Source of the DNA: Pollenia angustigena
Taxonomy: Eukaryota; Arthropoda; Insecta; Diptera; Polleniidae
Assembly: GCA_930367215.1 (NCBI GenBank)
Contig: OV884058.1
Location: 198,976,208-199,040,207 of the forward strand
Length of the DNA: 64,000 nt
Reading direction: 5' to 3'
In this document: one piece after another, positions 1 through 10,353 of the stretch
How positions within the stretch are numbered: position 1 is the first letter of the stretch
Layout: every line of letters starts with the position of its first letter
Position numbers and translations under genes: made by a program
Notes under the pieces: generated by a model
What the model was told of the DNA's origin: nothing
The model's input: only the letters and a program-made list of their open reading frames with translations
Database searches by the model: none

Positions 1-128
1 TCATAGTGTCAAAGTGTCATAGTGTCCATGGACATTATGACACTTTCAAAAGTCTCATAACGTCCATGGACACTATGACACTTTGCAAATGGACATTATG
101 ACACTTTCAAAAGTGTCATTAGGTCCAT
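1..128. repeat. Palindromic ATGTCCATGGACA repeat cluster
   Basis: Short near-palindromic units reading AGTGTCATAGTGTCCATGG and its complement occur several times, separated by TTTCAAAAGT. The same motif returns at about 805-842, on the far side of the 82-bp GC-rich repeats, so the two clusters may be the ends of one foldback element. The left edge is cut by the window. Confidence 0.6.
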
Positions 129-168
129 AATTACTAAAGAAGTTAAATACAAAAAAATGATCTGCATA

Positions 169-331
169 CACGCAGAGAAAAAAATGTTTCATTATGGTCC
201 CAACCAACAAAGCTTTTTTTAAAGAAACTAATTTAACCATAATATGGTTGTCGGTGACAATGATTTGGTTAAATGAAACATAATATGGTAAAAAAATGTT
301 TAAAAATTGTTTTGCGGTTTTTTTCTGGGTG
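169..331. mobile_element. Short CACNCAG-A6 element, TA target duplication
   Basis: Begins CACGCAGAGAAAAAAATG and ends TTTTTTTCTGGGTG, with TA directly outside both ends. The interior carries ACCATAATATGGTTG-type palindromic motifs, also seen at 2256-2529, 4539-4925, 42660-42700 and 55488-56445. No coding capacity. I read it as a non-autonomous DNA element; the superfamily is not certain. Confidence 0.6.
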
Positions 332-363
332 TATATATTAAATATATAACGAAAACACTTTTG

Positions 364-787
364 GGCGCAAGGATTTTCTCCTCTATGCTATAACAAAGAC
401 CGGCTTCGCTAACTAAAGTTTCTGTGCACAACCGGCCTTTGGCCGGGCGCGCGTATTTTCTCCCCTATGGGATAACAAACACCGGCTTCGCTAACTAAAG
501 CTTCTCTGCACAGCCGGCCTTCAGCCGGGCGCAAGGATTTTCTCCTCTATGGTTAAACAAACACCGGCTTCGCTAACTAAAGCTTCTCTGCATAGTCGGC
601 TTTCGTTCGGAAACAAGGCAGATTTTATAAGCTTTACTTAGCGAAGCCGGTGTTTGTTATACCATAGAGGAGAAAATCCTTGCGCCCGGCCGAAGGCCGG
701 CTGTGCAGAGAAGCTTTAGTTAGCGAAGCCGGTATTTGTTATACCATAGAGAAGAAAATCCTTGCGCCCGGCCGAAGGCCGGCTATG
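364..787. repeat. 82-bp GC-rich repeat, three direct plus two inverted units
   Basis: Three direct units start with GCGC at about 365, 447 and 529 (period 82). After about 610 two units follow in reverse complement, with GCGCCCGGCCGAAGG at about 682 and 764, again 82 apart. Each unit holds ACCGGCTTCGCTAACTAAAG and a GGCCGAAGGCC palindrome, so the block can fold extensively. It is far GC-richer than its surroundings. A lone partial unit lies at 26185-26240. Short open frames across it are not convincing genes. Confidence 0.85.
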
Positions 788-842
788 ATCCCAAATTTGT
801 TCATAATGTCCATGGACACTATGACACTGGACGTTATGACAT

Positions 843-1622
843 GCCACCACCCAGACTACGCCTCTACAATCCGACTCCACAACCCTCTTGGCAGCATTGC
901 CTACACAAAATTTATTCTTATCAAAAGAATATATGCTTGTGGGTATATTTTAATGTCAGATATCCTCTTCAGAATTTTGCTGTTGAAATTTAGCCAGCTC
1001 GGTTCATAAATGGCTGAGATATAAGCAAAAAAAAAAGTATTTTAGTTTTTTATATTTAAGTTAATTTTCCAAAAAAATAATATGTTTGAAAAAGTACCAA
1101 AATGTTGTACCATCTAAATTTCTAACTATGATGGTATTTAAGTTAAATTCGTCCCAAAAATATTTTACTGTAAATTAAATTATTTTCGAATCGGTTCACA
1201 TTTCCTCAAAGCTCCCATCCTTAAATAGCTTTAACTTCCTTTTAAATGTTAGCATTTGTTAACAATTTAGCGACCGTACCTTTAAGACAAAAACACATAT
1301 GGATGTTAATATCTAGATAATATTCTGCGCAAACATCTCTTTTATATATGAATTTTAACCTAATATGGGCTTAAGGTTTTTTTTTTTAATTTTGTTATTA
1401 AATATAGTGTCTTCAAATGAGCAATTTTTAATTTTTAGGCCATATTTTTAAAATTTTTCAGGGCATTTTTTCCAGTTTTTACTGCATATATAATGCGTAT
1501 AAAACATGTTTTTTAAAGCATATTTCTGGTTTCCCTGGTAATGACCATTTTCTTTATCAAATATTACTTAAAATAATTTTTTGTTTTTGCTTTTATAACT
1601 TAAACAGAGGCTTAAGACTCAG
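843..1622. other. AT-rich spacer without recognised feature
   Basis: Low-complexity AT-rich sequence with several homopolymer runs. No coding frame, terminal repeat or RNA gene is supported. Confidence 0.5.
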
Positions 1623-2257
1623 TTAGTCTTTACTTTCTGTTTCCGTTCTGTTCCGTTCTGTTCCGTTCTGTTCCGTTCTGTTACGAAATTGTAGTAGTGT
1701 CTTTTTCTGTAGTAAATTATGAGCCATTTATGACAAATTTATTAGTTTTGCACCGTTTATTGTTTGTTTCAATAACTTTAATGAACATGAATTTAAAGAA
1801 ATTACATTTTATGAATTCTTAAAATCAAAAAAACATTTTATTTCAATATATGTAAATATGTATTTTTTATTATTTATTTTGCTGTCACTTACAAATTCTT
1901 AACAATTTTTTGATTTAAACAAACTGAACCGCCAAAGTATATTTATTACAAGTACATGCAAGTGATCAGCTGTTCAGTTGTTTTATTTTCGATAGTGTCA
2001 AAATTTGCTTACAGTTTTAGTGCGCCATGATTTTTTTTTTTTTTTGTTTTCTTTATGTTTGCCTGTTCGACAGTATCAAATATTTTTACACAAACAAAAT
2101 GAATGTTGTTTTTTTATTGTTGATTTGTTGTAAACTTGCATGTACTTGGTATAAATATACTTTGTGAATCGCAACAGAACAGAAAAACTAATCAGTTTCA
2201 TAGGTTTTTTAATAACAAAAATAAATCAGCTGATTCGTAACAGAAAGTAAAGACTAA
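1623..2257. mobile_element. Foldback MITE with 19-bp TIRs
   Basis: TTAGTCTTTACTTTCTGTT at 1623-1641 is exactly complementary to 2239-2257. A second pair of arms lies inside (about 1925-1960 and 2130-2170, with ACTTGCATGTACTT). Just inside the left TIR is a 10-bp tandem array, TTCCGTTCTG, about four copies. No coding potential. If the TIR starts at GTCTTTAC the flanks are TA on both sides. Confidence 0.75.
1641..1681. repeat. 10-bp tandem repeat TTCCGTTCTG
   Basis: About four consecutive perfect copies of TTCCGTTCTG within the left part of the foldback element. The right arm has no matching array, so the array expanded after, or independently of, the inverted duplication. Confidence 0.85.
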
Positions 2258-2529
2258 AGGCCTAACCATAATATGCATAGTCTGGCTTAACCAACTGTCA
2301 AAAATTAACAAAAAGTCTCTCAAATATATTTAAAAAAACAAAAATAAAATAAAAAAACATTTGATTCCGTACGGAATGTGCGATCAGTTTCGTACTTTGC
2401 TTAAGCAAATGACAGTTTCATAAAGTTTAATAAAAAGTTTCCTTAAGCTTAATATGGTTTGCCTCATATGATTTACATGTTTTCGCACATTTGCTTTAGC
2501 CAACTTAAGCACAATATGGTTGCGCCTTA
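2256..2529. mobile_element. Degenerate TIR element of the CCATAATATGG group
   Basis: The left end (AAGGCCTAACCATAATATGC) and right end (about 2496-2529, AAGCACAATATGGTTGCG) are imperfect inverted copies. The element abuts the preceding MITE. Interior is AT-rich and non-coding. Confidence 0.5.
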
Positions 2530-4099
2530 ATTCTGCCTTTACAATTTAAGGAAAAAACTTTTCCTATCAAAGGAATTTTTGGAAATAAAAAAAAATTTTT
2601 TTCTTTTCTTCAAAATGTCAAATGGTTTAAGAGATATTCAGTTTTTCGTGTCTCCTGAACCCTTTTTTTGTTCCTTAGCCCTTTTCGAAATAAATAATTC
2701 AACTATGTGTAACGACTTTTCATGTCTCGCAGCCAAAAAGAAGGACTGATTTCACGCCGGATTTGAATATATTTATTTTATGACTCTGATACTTGCAAAG
2801 TGTTCCATGCCCCTAAAACACTAGATTATAAAATTTTTCTGACCTATAAATTTTACCAACACAATAGAATATCTGTCATTTTTATTTTTCTACCAAAACC
2901 TTCTTCCGAAACCATTTTTGTACTCTGTAACATTAAACGATTTTTACTTACTGGTAACCTACATTTCGCAAAACTTTTTTTTGCACAATCCATAAACTGT
3001 CAATGAATATATGACAACGTAAGTTGAATAACTTTTTGACATTTAGGTTAAGCATAACAACACTATTGACGTACCATTTGTCAAAATCTCGACAAAAAGA
3101 AACAAAAAATCAATACAAAAATTTAAATTCTTATTGGTTTTATTAACAAACATTTCTGATTATTGTTTTGTTCGTACTGACTCCATTCTTTGGTAACAGA
3201 AACACACTTTGATACCCTTGATACATGTGTATGACTGGCATACACCCGTGGCTTTGAATTACTTTTTTTCTTCTTAAGTTGGCTTTTTCGATATTTTTTG
3301 TTTTTTAAATATTATTGGGTGGGTATGTGGCGTTTAGTCAGACTCCTCGTGTTCAAGCTCTCGTTTGTAGGTTTCTTTAATGTGGTTTTTCGTTAATATG
3401 ACATTGCATGTTGTTGCATGTCTTGGCGAAAATAATAAAAAAAAAAAAAACGAAAACATTAAAAACATAAACTTTGTTACCAATACACCAGGTTATTGAT
3501 ACATGTTTCCAAAAAAAAAAAACACACACACTCTTAATGAATTGGAAGCGTATGCAAAACAAAATTTTGAAAACAATAAAAACCGACTTAAAAAACCAAG
3601 CCCAACTTTATTTTTTTTCTTCGTATGCTGGCTCTGACACTTTGGATGATTTTAATTCTTAATATTTCTTTTTCTTCCAGTCAATACCACCAACATCATC
3701 GACAATCACATTTGACCAAAAATAATATTTAACCAGTTGAAGGTTTAAAAAAAAAATTAATAAAGCGTTTTCTTAAATAATCCAAATGGTTTTTCAACAA
3801 TTCTTTTATTTTTTTTTTTTAATTTAGTGGACCAAAAAATTGTTCATGTGTTCATTTGTATTAATTTTTTTCTTGTTTTTAAAACGACAAAAGTATCATG
3901 ATACTCGCTTTATTAATTTTTCAAAAATGTTTTCTTGTATTGTTAAAAAATGGTTTTGCATGTTGCATTTTAAAAACTCATGACATTTGTACACTAAAAG
4001 CTATTTAAATAAGTTTACTTTTTAATAAAGTACTTTTTTTTATGGAAAGTACTTTTAAAAAAACTACACAAGAGAATAACTAATGGAATGCGCTTTAAC
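2530..4099. other. AT-rich spacer, no supported feature
   Basis: Long AT-rich stretch with homopolymers. Short open frames occur on both strands but show no domain, composition or conservation signal. Nothing here resembles a gene or a clear TIR element. Confidence 0.5.
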
Positions 4100-4236
4100 T
4101 GCCTGGCCCACGATATCGACAAGAACATTTCATTCGTATATTTGAATTGAAAACAAAAACAAATTTTAGTTTTTTATTATTGTTTGCAAAATAAATATGC
4201 GAAAGAAATGTTCTTGACGACATTGTGGGCCTGGCA
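4100..4236. mobile_element. Short hairpin MITE
   Basis: Arms about 4100-4145 and 4192-4236 are inverted copies (GGCCCACGATATCGACAAG against its complement) with an AT-rich loop. CTG may be a 3-bp duplication if the element starts at GCCCAC. Non-coding. Confidence 0.7.
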
Positions 4237-4538
4237 CGAAATCATATTTGTTCTATATGTAAATCGCTTTATTTTTTAACCTAGTCCAACACAAAGATCT
4301 TTTTGCCTTTAGGCATTATAGGGCCTCAATAATAAAATTGTTTATTGGTGAGTTCCAAAACGTCAGTTACAAGATCCCAATTCTCACGATGCAAGTCCTA
4401 TTGATTAGCTTGCTCCTTTATAGGCGAGAGGGACGATGGGAAAAGTAACGAGTACTCAGCTTGATGTATTCTCTATATAAGTTTTGTTTTCTCTTTCATA
4501 ATCAGGTATGGGCACCACTACATTGAAAGCTTTGCATG

Positions 4539-4925
4539 CACACAAAAAAAAACATGTTTAAGTATGGTCACCTCCAACCAAACTATTTTCAAAGAATATT
4601 TTAAACATGTTATGGTTAATATAACCATATAATTGTCAGCAACAACCATATTATGGTTGCGTTAGGCTTCCATCAAAAAGCCCCAACCATATTATTGTTG
4701 CCTCCAAACATATTATGATCAATAATAACTAAAATTTGTTAAACACTTAAAATATCATGGTTGGTTTTCAACCATAGTATGTTGCTCTTGAAAAAGAGGA
4801 AAATACTTTTGTAAATTTAAAAACAAATTATTATCCTTTTTAATCATAACATTTTTAGAGGCAACCATAATATGGTTGTGGGTTCTTCATGGAGGACTTA
4901 TTCAGCCATAATATGGTGGTTGCTA
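4539..4925. repeat. CCATAATATGG motif-rich element, ends uncertain
   Basis: Starts CACACAAAAAAAAACATG and carries at least six variants of ACCATATTATGGTTG in both orientations. The left end resembles the CACAG-A6 elements; no matching right end is visible, so it is probably truncated against the hAT element. Confidence 0.45.
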
Positions 4926-5912
4926 CCGATTATATAATTATATTAATCATAAAATGTTTAAAATTTTCATTAAACATTTCTGTTTTTTCGCTACGTGTGT
5001 GTGGCATTGTATTCAGTGATGCCAACTTAGTGCTTCTGGCACTATTTATGGTGCTGTTTGATGCCTCAAAACGCCAAAATCTTATCCATAGTGCCAAACT
5101 AAAAAAAGCACTAACTTGGTACTTATTCGATTTTTCGTTAGTGCCTTTAGTGTTTTTTGCAATTTACATTTTTTTCTAACATTTTTTAAAACTACGATTA
5201 TATAGAGGATGATTAAGTTGAACTTTGCTATTTGGGGAACAATTTTGAGAAGGCTTGAAAAGATTTTAAGATTTCAAATGATAAAAAAGTGATACGAGAA
5301 AGTTACATTCGTTTTACCAAAAACTTTATTTACGAACTTTTTAGCATTGACAACATATTTAGTAATCATAATAAAAACGATGTATTTCGGTAAACATTTT
5401 TTTGAGATGTAGACACTGTTTAAAAAATAGAATATGAATTGGAAAATATAAGGAATTGTTAAAAAACATGCAGTCGGAAACCGTACAAAAAAAACGCCAA
5501 GACTTTAAAAACAAACAAAAATATGCAAAGTGTTAAATAAATTAAAAACAGCTGACAGAAAATACTTTTATAACGAGCGTTGTGTAACCTCTAATTCTCT
5601 AGCGCTATTGAAAAGAGGTTTGACTAATGGTGTTTTCTTTTCTAAAAAATAATGATGCATTATAGTTGTGTAATATATTTATTAGGTTACACGAAGCCTT
5701 AGAAAGTGATCCATTTTTCTAAATTACAATAAAACAAAATAATAGCTACGTTTTACACTCAACACTAATGTGTATTTTGCGTGTTAAATATTGAATGCAA
5801 AGTTTGTACTAAAAGCGATATTCACCACGCTTGTAGCAATTTTAAACATTACATTTTCTTACAATTCCAATAAGCGTCAACAGCACTGATTTTCAATAAT
5901 TAATGTCAGCTG

Positions 5913-6129
5913 TTGTTAAAAATTGTGCGTCAAAAAAAGTATAATTATTTAATTAAAGTAAAACAAACGAAAACAAAAAGTTTTTATATCCATCACAATA
6001 TAACTAAAAATCATAATATAACGCAAATTGTCCGCAAACACAAGAAAAAAAATACTTGCTTGCATGAAAAAGTACTTTACGCAGATGCAAAAAAGGGTAT
6101 TATCTCACACTCAGTTAAAACTGCGGGTA
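5913..6129. other. hAT interior, non-coding
   Basis: AT-rich interior of the hAT element. A 114-codon open frame begins here but runs straight into the MITE at 6131, has no recognisable domain, and is not treated as a gene. Confidence 0.4.
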
Positions 6130-6130
6130 A

Positions 6131-6509
6131 AGGTGCTATCAGACGGGATGTATTTTACATATGTACTGTCAAATTTTCCATCTGTAAAAGTTGTACACAT
6201 CGTGTGATACATATGAAACTTTGCATGTGTAAAATACATGTGGAAATACATATGTAACTTTTTCGATTAGAACACGCTCTATTTTCCTGTGGCAAACATA
6301 AACAAAACAGCTGGTTTGTTCTGAAAAGTAAACAAAAGTCAGCTTTTGTTTACATTTATAGGTTATGTCATAAGGAAAAACATAAGCAGGTGTGATAGCA
6401 AAAATTATGAATCGTATGTAAACTGGAAATTTTGACATACATACGGAATTACATATGGGTAAGAAAAGTGACAGTACATATGTAAAATACATTCCGTCTG
6501 ATAGCACCT
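6131..6509. mobile_element. PIF/Harbinger-like MITE, TAA duplication
   Basis: TIRs of about 41 bp: left AGGTGCTATCAGACGGGATG and right its near-perfect complement ending GTCTGATAGCACCT. TAA lies immediately outside both ends, the TWA duplication typical of PIF/Harbinger. Interior has no transposase. Overlapping open frames here are by-products of the palindrome. Confidence 0.78.
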
Positions 6510-6731
6510 TAAGAAATGGAACAAATTTGCCATATATTGTTGCAACATGTTTAGAAAGGAAAACGACAACTTCTCACATTTTTGCATATATTTTTAGAAT
6601 GGAACAAAAACTCGCACAAATGGTAGCATATATGGAACATTATTGTCAGAAAAGAAAACACCATAAGTATCAGAATGCAAACATGTTTTTTCTATTTTAC
6701 ACCTTATGTGTTTTCTTTATTTAGAAGCGTA

Positions 6732-7484
6732 CATACCGTCAGCGTCAAAATAAAGTGTACAACTGGTTTTCCAATATAAAAAGTGTTATTTTAGCAAAAA
6801 AGAATTCAAATTTTTAGAAGTTTATTATCACTTACAAAACTTTGGACAATGTTATTACAATTTAAAATTAAAAATTTAAAATACTTCAAAAACCACAAAA
6901 ACAGTACAATAAAAAAACCAATTTACTCCGTTTTAAACGCGTCAAAAAAATGTGTACAGTTTTAAAATACTAAGAAAAGTGGAATGGCTAATACTTTGAT
7001 TGATTTCTTTTTGCTTTAAGGACGGCTTCTAGTCTCTTTGCCATCAATTCCAACCATTTTAAAGTTAGCTCAGCAGACAATTTTGGCTATTTTTCCTGCA
7101 GAATTTTATTCAGAGAGTGCTTGCTTCTAATGTTTTCTTTTAATTTGTCTGTCCAAATGTTTCCAGATGTTTACTTGAGTTGATATCGAGTTATTATTAA
7201 GCTGATCAATCCGTTTTAGGACGTTCTACAAAAGCTTACCCTATAACGCTTCACTTTAGAGACTATATTTTTTCCGTTGAATTTCTTATTTCTACCTTTT
7301 ATCAAGTTTTTTTTTTCGTCCAACTTGCTTTTGTCACTTTTTGGAGCAACGAATTTTTCACAGATGACAGCAAGCTTGAAGTCTGATCAAATTTGGCAAG
7401 TAGAAATTTAACTTTTTATAACTAACATAACTCTTTTAATATTGGAAAACAAGCTGTGCACTTTATTTTGACGCTCACAGTATG
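6732..7484 (-). mobile_element. Internally deleted Tc1-type element
   Basis: Ends are inverted copies of about 50 bp containing GCGTCAAAATAAAGTG, then AAAACCAGTTG or AAAACAAGCTG and CCAATAT. The minus strand encodes the tail of a Tc1 transposase. At 753 bp it is about half an autonomous Tc1 element (about 1.6 kb), so most of the catalytic region is lost. The flanks are TA on the left and TT on the right, one mismatch from the expected TA duplication. Confidence 0.8.
6989..7160 (-). pseudogene. Tc1 transposase C-terminal remnant
   Basis: Reading the minus strand gives WTDKLKENIRSKHSLNKILQ, one stop, then a segment containing ELTLKWLELMAKRLEAVLKAK. The last part matches the end of Tc1-family transposases, where a helix with MxxRLxAVIxAxG closes the protein. 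Only the last 50 or so residues remain; the DDE core and the DNA-binding HTH are absent. A related fragment lies at 56655-57800. Confidence 0.75.
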
Positions 7485-8063
7485 TTAAAATTATTAGATA
7501 ATATCATAAGCCAATTGTTTTATTAAGCTTTGTACGATTTTAATTTAGATTTATTTTAACGATAAAATATAAGGATGTTTATTAAAATATATGCTGTTAT
7601 TAAGTTTTATAAACAATGGTCGGTCATTGGAAATTTTCGGTAATTGCAACAGACCAGATTTTTTCGAGCCACGAAAATCGAGCTCGCACTGTTTTATAGC
7701 CAATTTAAACTCCAAATGCTTTGGATGATATTCAGGCATGTGATGGAAATCGATTTTAAAAACGAAACTATTTGAAACCGAAAATATCGTTTTCAGTATC
7801 TTTTAAAATTGATTTTGAATACATATTCTATTTATTTTCAGTCTTTATTATTTTTAATGTTATATTATATACGTTAAATGAAGTGTTTTCCGAACGAAAA
7901 TTCAAGACTATAATTCAGAAATAGATTTTAAAATCCCTCGAAATTCATCACACCTTTTAGAAACGTTCGTTTTGAAATCGATCGATTTTCATCACATACC
8001 TGATTATTTTTATTGAATATAATAATAATACATTTTAAAATGTTTATATAGAAATGTAAATAC

Positions 8064-8147
8064 ATATCGTCGTTCGTAAATTATTGTGTTCTATAATATA
8101 TGTAAAATAAACCCTTATAGAACACAATAATTTACGAACGACGATAT
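8064..8147. repeat. Perfect 32-bp hairpin
   Basis: Arms 8064-8095 and 8116-8147 are exact reverse complements (ATATCGTCGTTCGTAAATTA at the outer end), with a 20-bp AT-rich loop. Perfect identity implies a recent origin or strong folding. It sits just before the RTE-like tail inside the hAT element. Confidence 0.9.
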
Positions 8148-8154
8148 ATTTATT

Positions 8155-8615
8155 ACTAGCTAGCCGCCCGGCTTCGCTCGGTAGCTGATTACTAATGATC
8201 GATGGAGCCGTTTTCTGATTTTAGGTAAATCGAAAAAAGTGGGCGTAAAAGTGTGCGGGGCAATATTTTCTTCCCTTAAAACCTAAGTTGGACCATGGCG
8301 ATAGTGTTAAAGAAAAAATCGGCCAAATCGGCGAAATAAAAAGAAAAAGTGGGCGTAAAAGTAGGCGTGGTAAATTTTTCTTTCGATGAAAACTTAAAAT
8401 GGATTAATACGAACATTTGAAAAAAATTAGTCAAATCGATGGAGCCGTTTTCTGATTTTAGGCTAATCGAAAAAAGTGGGCATAAAAGAGGCCGGGCTAA
8501 AATAAAAACCTTAAGTTGGACCATGGCGATTATTCTAAAGAAAAAATTGTCCAAATCGGTCAAGCCGTTCTTAAGTTATGCGATCAGCAACAGACAACAT
8601 TTCATTTTTATTATA
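8155..8615 (+). mobile_element. RTE-like retroposon tail with internal repeats
   Basis: Begins ACTAGCTAGCCGCCCGGCTT and ends CAGACAACATTTCATTTTTA followed by TTATATAG, the general style of insect RTE-type retroposons. Three internal units of about 110-120 bp share AAAAAAGTGGGCGTAAAAG and TTGGACCATGGCGAT; GATGGAGCCGTTTTCTGATT occurs at about 8200 and 8440. No reverse transcriptase is present. Assignment to RTE rests on termini only. Confidence 0.5.
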
Positions 8616-8671
8616 TAGAAGATTTAATCTTAAATGAAAATGGTCCCCATCAACGCCGTCGCTTTTTTTTA

Positions 8672-8712
8672 AATTTTGGAGCTATATAATATTCGGCACA
8701 GCCAAATGCAGT
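8672..8712 (-). repeat. Fragment of the TACCCTCCACC-element start
   Basis: TATTCGGCACAGCC is the complement of the beginning of the element complete at 36118-37200. Only a few tens of bases remain, near the right end of the hAT element. Confidence 0.45.
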
Positions 8713-8890
8713 TTTTTTTTTGTGTTTAGTGCTTTTTTACGCTTTTTTTTGCTCGAAATAGTGCTTTTTAGTGCTTTTTTTAAATTTTAAAGTGCTTTTT
8801 GCTCTTAAAAAGTTGGCATCACTGATTGTATTGGTTTGTTTACGTCAGGCATTTCCAAAAAATTTTTGGTTGTGTATTAGTGAGTACCAG

Positions 8891-9264
8891 CCCTGCAAAT
8901 AATTGGACCAGTCCAAACACGCGTGTAAAGAGTAGTCCACAAGGGACCAGGACTAGTTCAAAACTAACCCAAACGTATGGAAAAAACCTGGTCCATTTAA
9001 CATTACGATGTCCTAGGAGAGGACCATATAACCCACCTTTGGACCACTAAGGAGTAGTTTTAAAACTACTCCATGGTATACTCAAGAGGACTAGTTTTGA
9101 AGTCGTTTAAAAACGAAAGCATGTCGTTAAAAAACGATGACAGGTCGTCTCACTACAAACACTTTTTAACAATGACATGGTCCATGCTTGCATGACATCG
9201 GACCGGTCCATGGAGTAGTCCATTTTATCAAAATGGATCAGATGGTCCAATTTTATTTGCAGGG
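8891..9264 (+). mobile_element. CCCTGCAAATAA element, copy A, AG duplication
   Basis: Begins CCCTGCAAATAATTGGACC and ends GGTCCAATTTTATTTGCAGG plus G. AG flanks both ends. The 374-bp interior is packed with GGACCA/TGGTCC and GGAGTAGT motifs in both orientations, including the palindrome GTAGTTTTAAAACTAC. No coding capacity. It is the uninterrupted reference for copy B. Confidence 0.85.
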
Positions 9265-9325
9265 AGAGAGTAAAATAATTGAGAGAATGCATTCATTTAC
9301 AGCGGAAATAAAATGTTAGTAACAT

Positions 9326-9835
9326 ATTTTATAAGTTGTATAACACAAAGGTACAAAATTAAAAATTTTTTGTGTTGATAAAAAATTTGTAGCAATTCTT
9401 TACCAATTCAATGTCGCTGATTTTAAAACAGCACTTTTTTTATTCGGAAGCTTTTTGACTCTAAATCAGTTTCAAATATCTTATTAAACAATTGTAAAAA
9501 AATTAAAGATTTTTATGTTTTAAAAATTCCTTAAAATAAATATTGCACGCAAATCACAGCTGATAGAAAAAAGTGCAGTTTTAAAATCAGCGACATTAAA
9601 TTGGTAAAGAACTGCTACACGTTTTCTAGCAACACAAAAAATTTTAATTAATTTTCATGTTGTAAAATTCCTTTCTTCATAAAAATAATTTAATGAAAAT
9701 TAAATTTAATGAACTTAAGCCTAATTAAAAATATTAAAAATTTGGATTAAAAACCATAAATAGTTCAATAAAATAACCACAATACTAACAAAAAATGTTT
9801 AATTTTGTTCCCTTGTGTTATACAACTTATAAAAT
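9326..9835. mobile_element. Foldback MITE with 35-bp TIRs
   Basis: 9326-9360 and 9801-9835 are inverted copies matching at about 33 of 35 positions (ATTTTATAAGTTGTATAACA at the outer end). A second inner inverted pair shares AATCAGCGACATT. Between them, 9640-9775, lies a copy of the SINE 3' tail. Confidence 0.75.
9640..9775 (+). repeat. SINE 3'-tail fragment
   Basis: Contains TTTTCATGTTGTAAAATTCC, AACTTAAGCCTAATTAAAAA and AAAACCATAAATAGTTCAA, the tail shared by the tRNA-like SINE units at 22-24 kb, 40.7 kb and 47-48 kb. It lacks the tRNA-like head. Confidence 0.7.
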
Positions 9836-9869
9836 AAAATCTTCTAAATTTATACTTTTATGGCAGTTT

Positions 9870-10353
9870 CCTAATAGCAGAATGCTTTTCAAATGGGATG
9901 AACTTAATTCAATTTACGTTGCTTGGAACAAATAAATTTTAAATCCGAAAAAATTTGTTCGCATAGGTAAGTAGTGCCGAATAAAGAGAGGCACTTAAAT
10001 GAATTTTTTTTTTAGTTCAGGATAGAACTCGCCATCCAAATCTTTCCAGAACTCTACAATATTATTTTCGTCTAGAGCATTTACTTCGCTTCGTAGTATG
10101 ATTAGTTCTGATTGAATATCAAATTCGAAGTTGCTTACATCGCAACGAAAAGGGTTTTCGAAAAGATCTAATAGCGGTTGTAAAATTACAAAATCTTGAA
10201 ACCTGTCTTGAAAATTATTGAAAAGTGTTTTAAATATTTCGGCATATTCATATCTTTTGTCGATTTCGAGATTTCTATAAACAAGTGAAGTTTTTGGAAT
10301 ATTGGAAAAATCACCAGTTTTAATTTGGGAAAAAACTAGAACCTGCAGTCACA
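9870..10353 (-). pseudogene. hAT transposase C-terminal remnant (GTF2IRD2/ZBED5-like)
   Basis: The minus strand from about 10353 reads an open segment with RYEYAEIFKTLFNNFQDRFQ, then FENPFRCDVSNFEFDIQSEL and VEFWKDLDGEFYPELKK, ending at a stop at 9995. In another frame it continues KCLSLFGTTYLCEQIFF. The order (RFxDF, PLLxLFxNPF, ELxxL, FGTTYLCEQxFS) is that of the C-terminal half of hAT transposases related to GTF2IRD2 and ZBED5. A frameshift in the lysine/A-run and a stop after LFQAT show it is dead. The zinc finger and first catalytic region are not seen. It lies beside, not inside, the hAT element at 5014-8824. Confidence 0.72.

Larger units (their letters stand above)
5014..8824. mobile_element. 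hAT-type DNA transposon, composite, perfect TSD
   Basis: The termini CAGTGATGCCAACTT (5014-5028) and its exact complement (8810-8824) form a perfect 15-bp TIR. The flanks ATTGTATT at 5006-5013 and 8825-8832 are an identical 8-bp target duplication. CAG-starting TIRs with 8-bp duplications define hAT insertions. Subterminal DNA on both sides repeats AGTGCTTTTT motifs. No hAT transposase survives inside; the interior has been replaced or interrupted by a MITE, a deleted Tc1 element, a perfect hairpin and an RTE-like tail. Despite these later insertions the TSD is intact, so the outer insertion may not be very old. Confidence 0.88.

Noticed and set aside
680..1009. 109- and 85-codon open frames
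   Set aside because: They lie across the 82-bp GC-rich repeat and the CCATGG palindromes; no domain, and the repeat explains the openness.
5913..6257. 114-codon open frame
   Set aside because: Runs into a MITE TIR; composition is dominated by poly-A lysine/asparagine codons.
8276..8563. 95-codon minus-strand frame
   Set aside because: Falls wholly within the internally repetitive retroposon tail; no domain.
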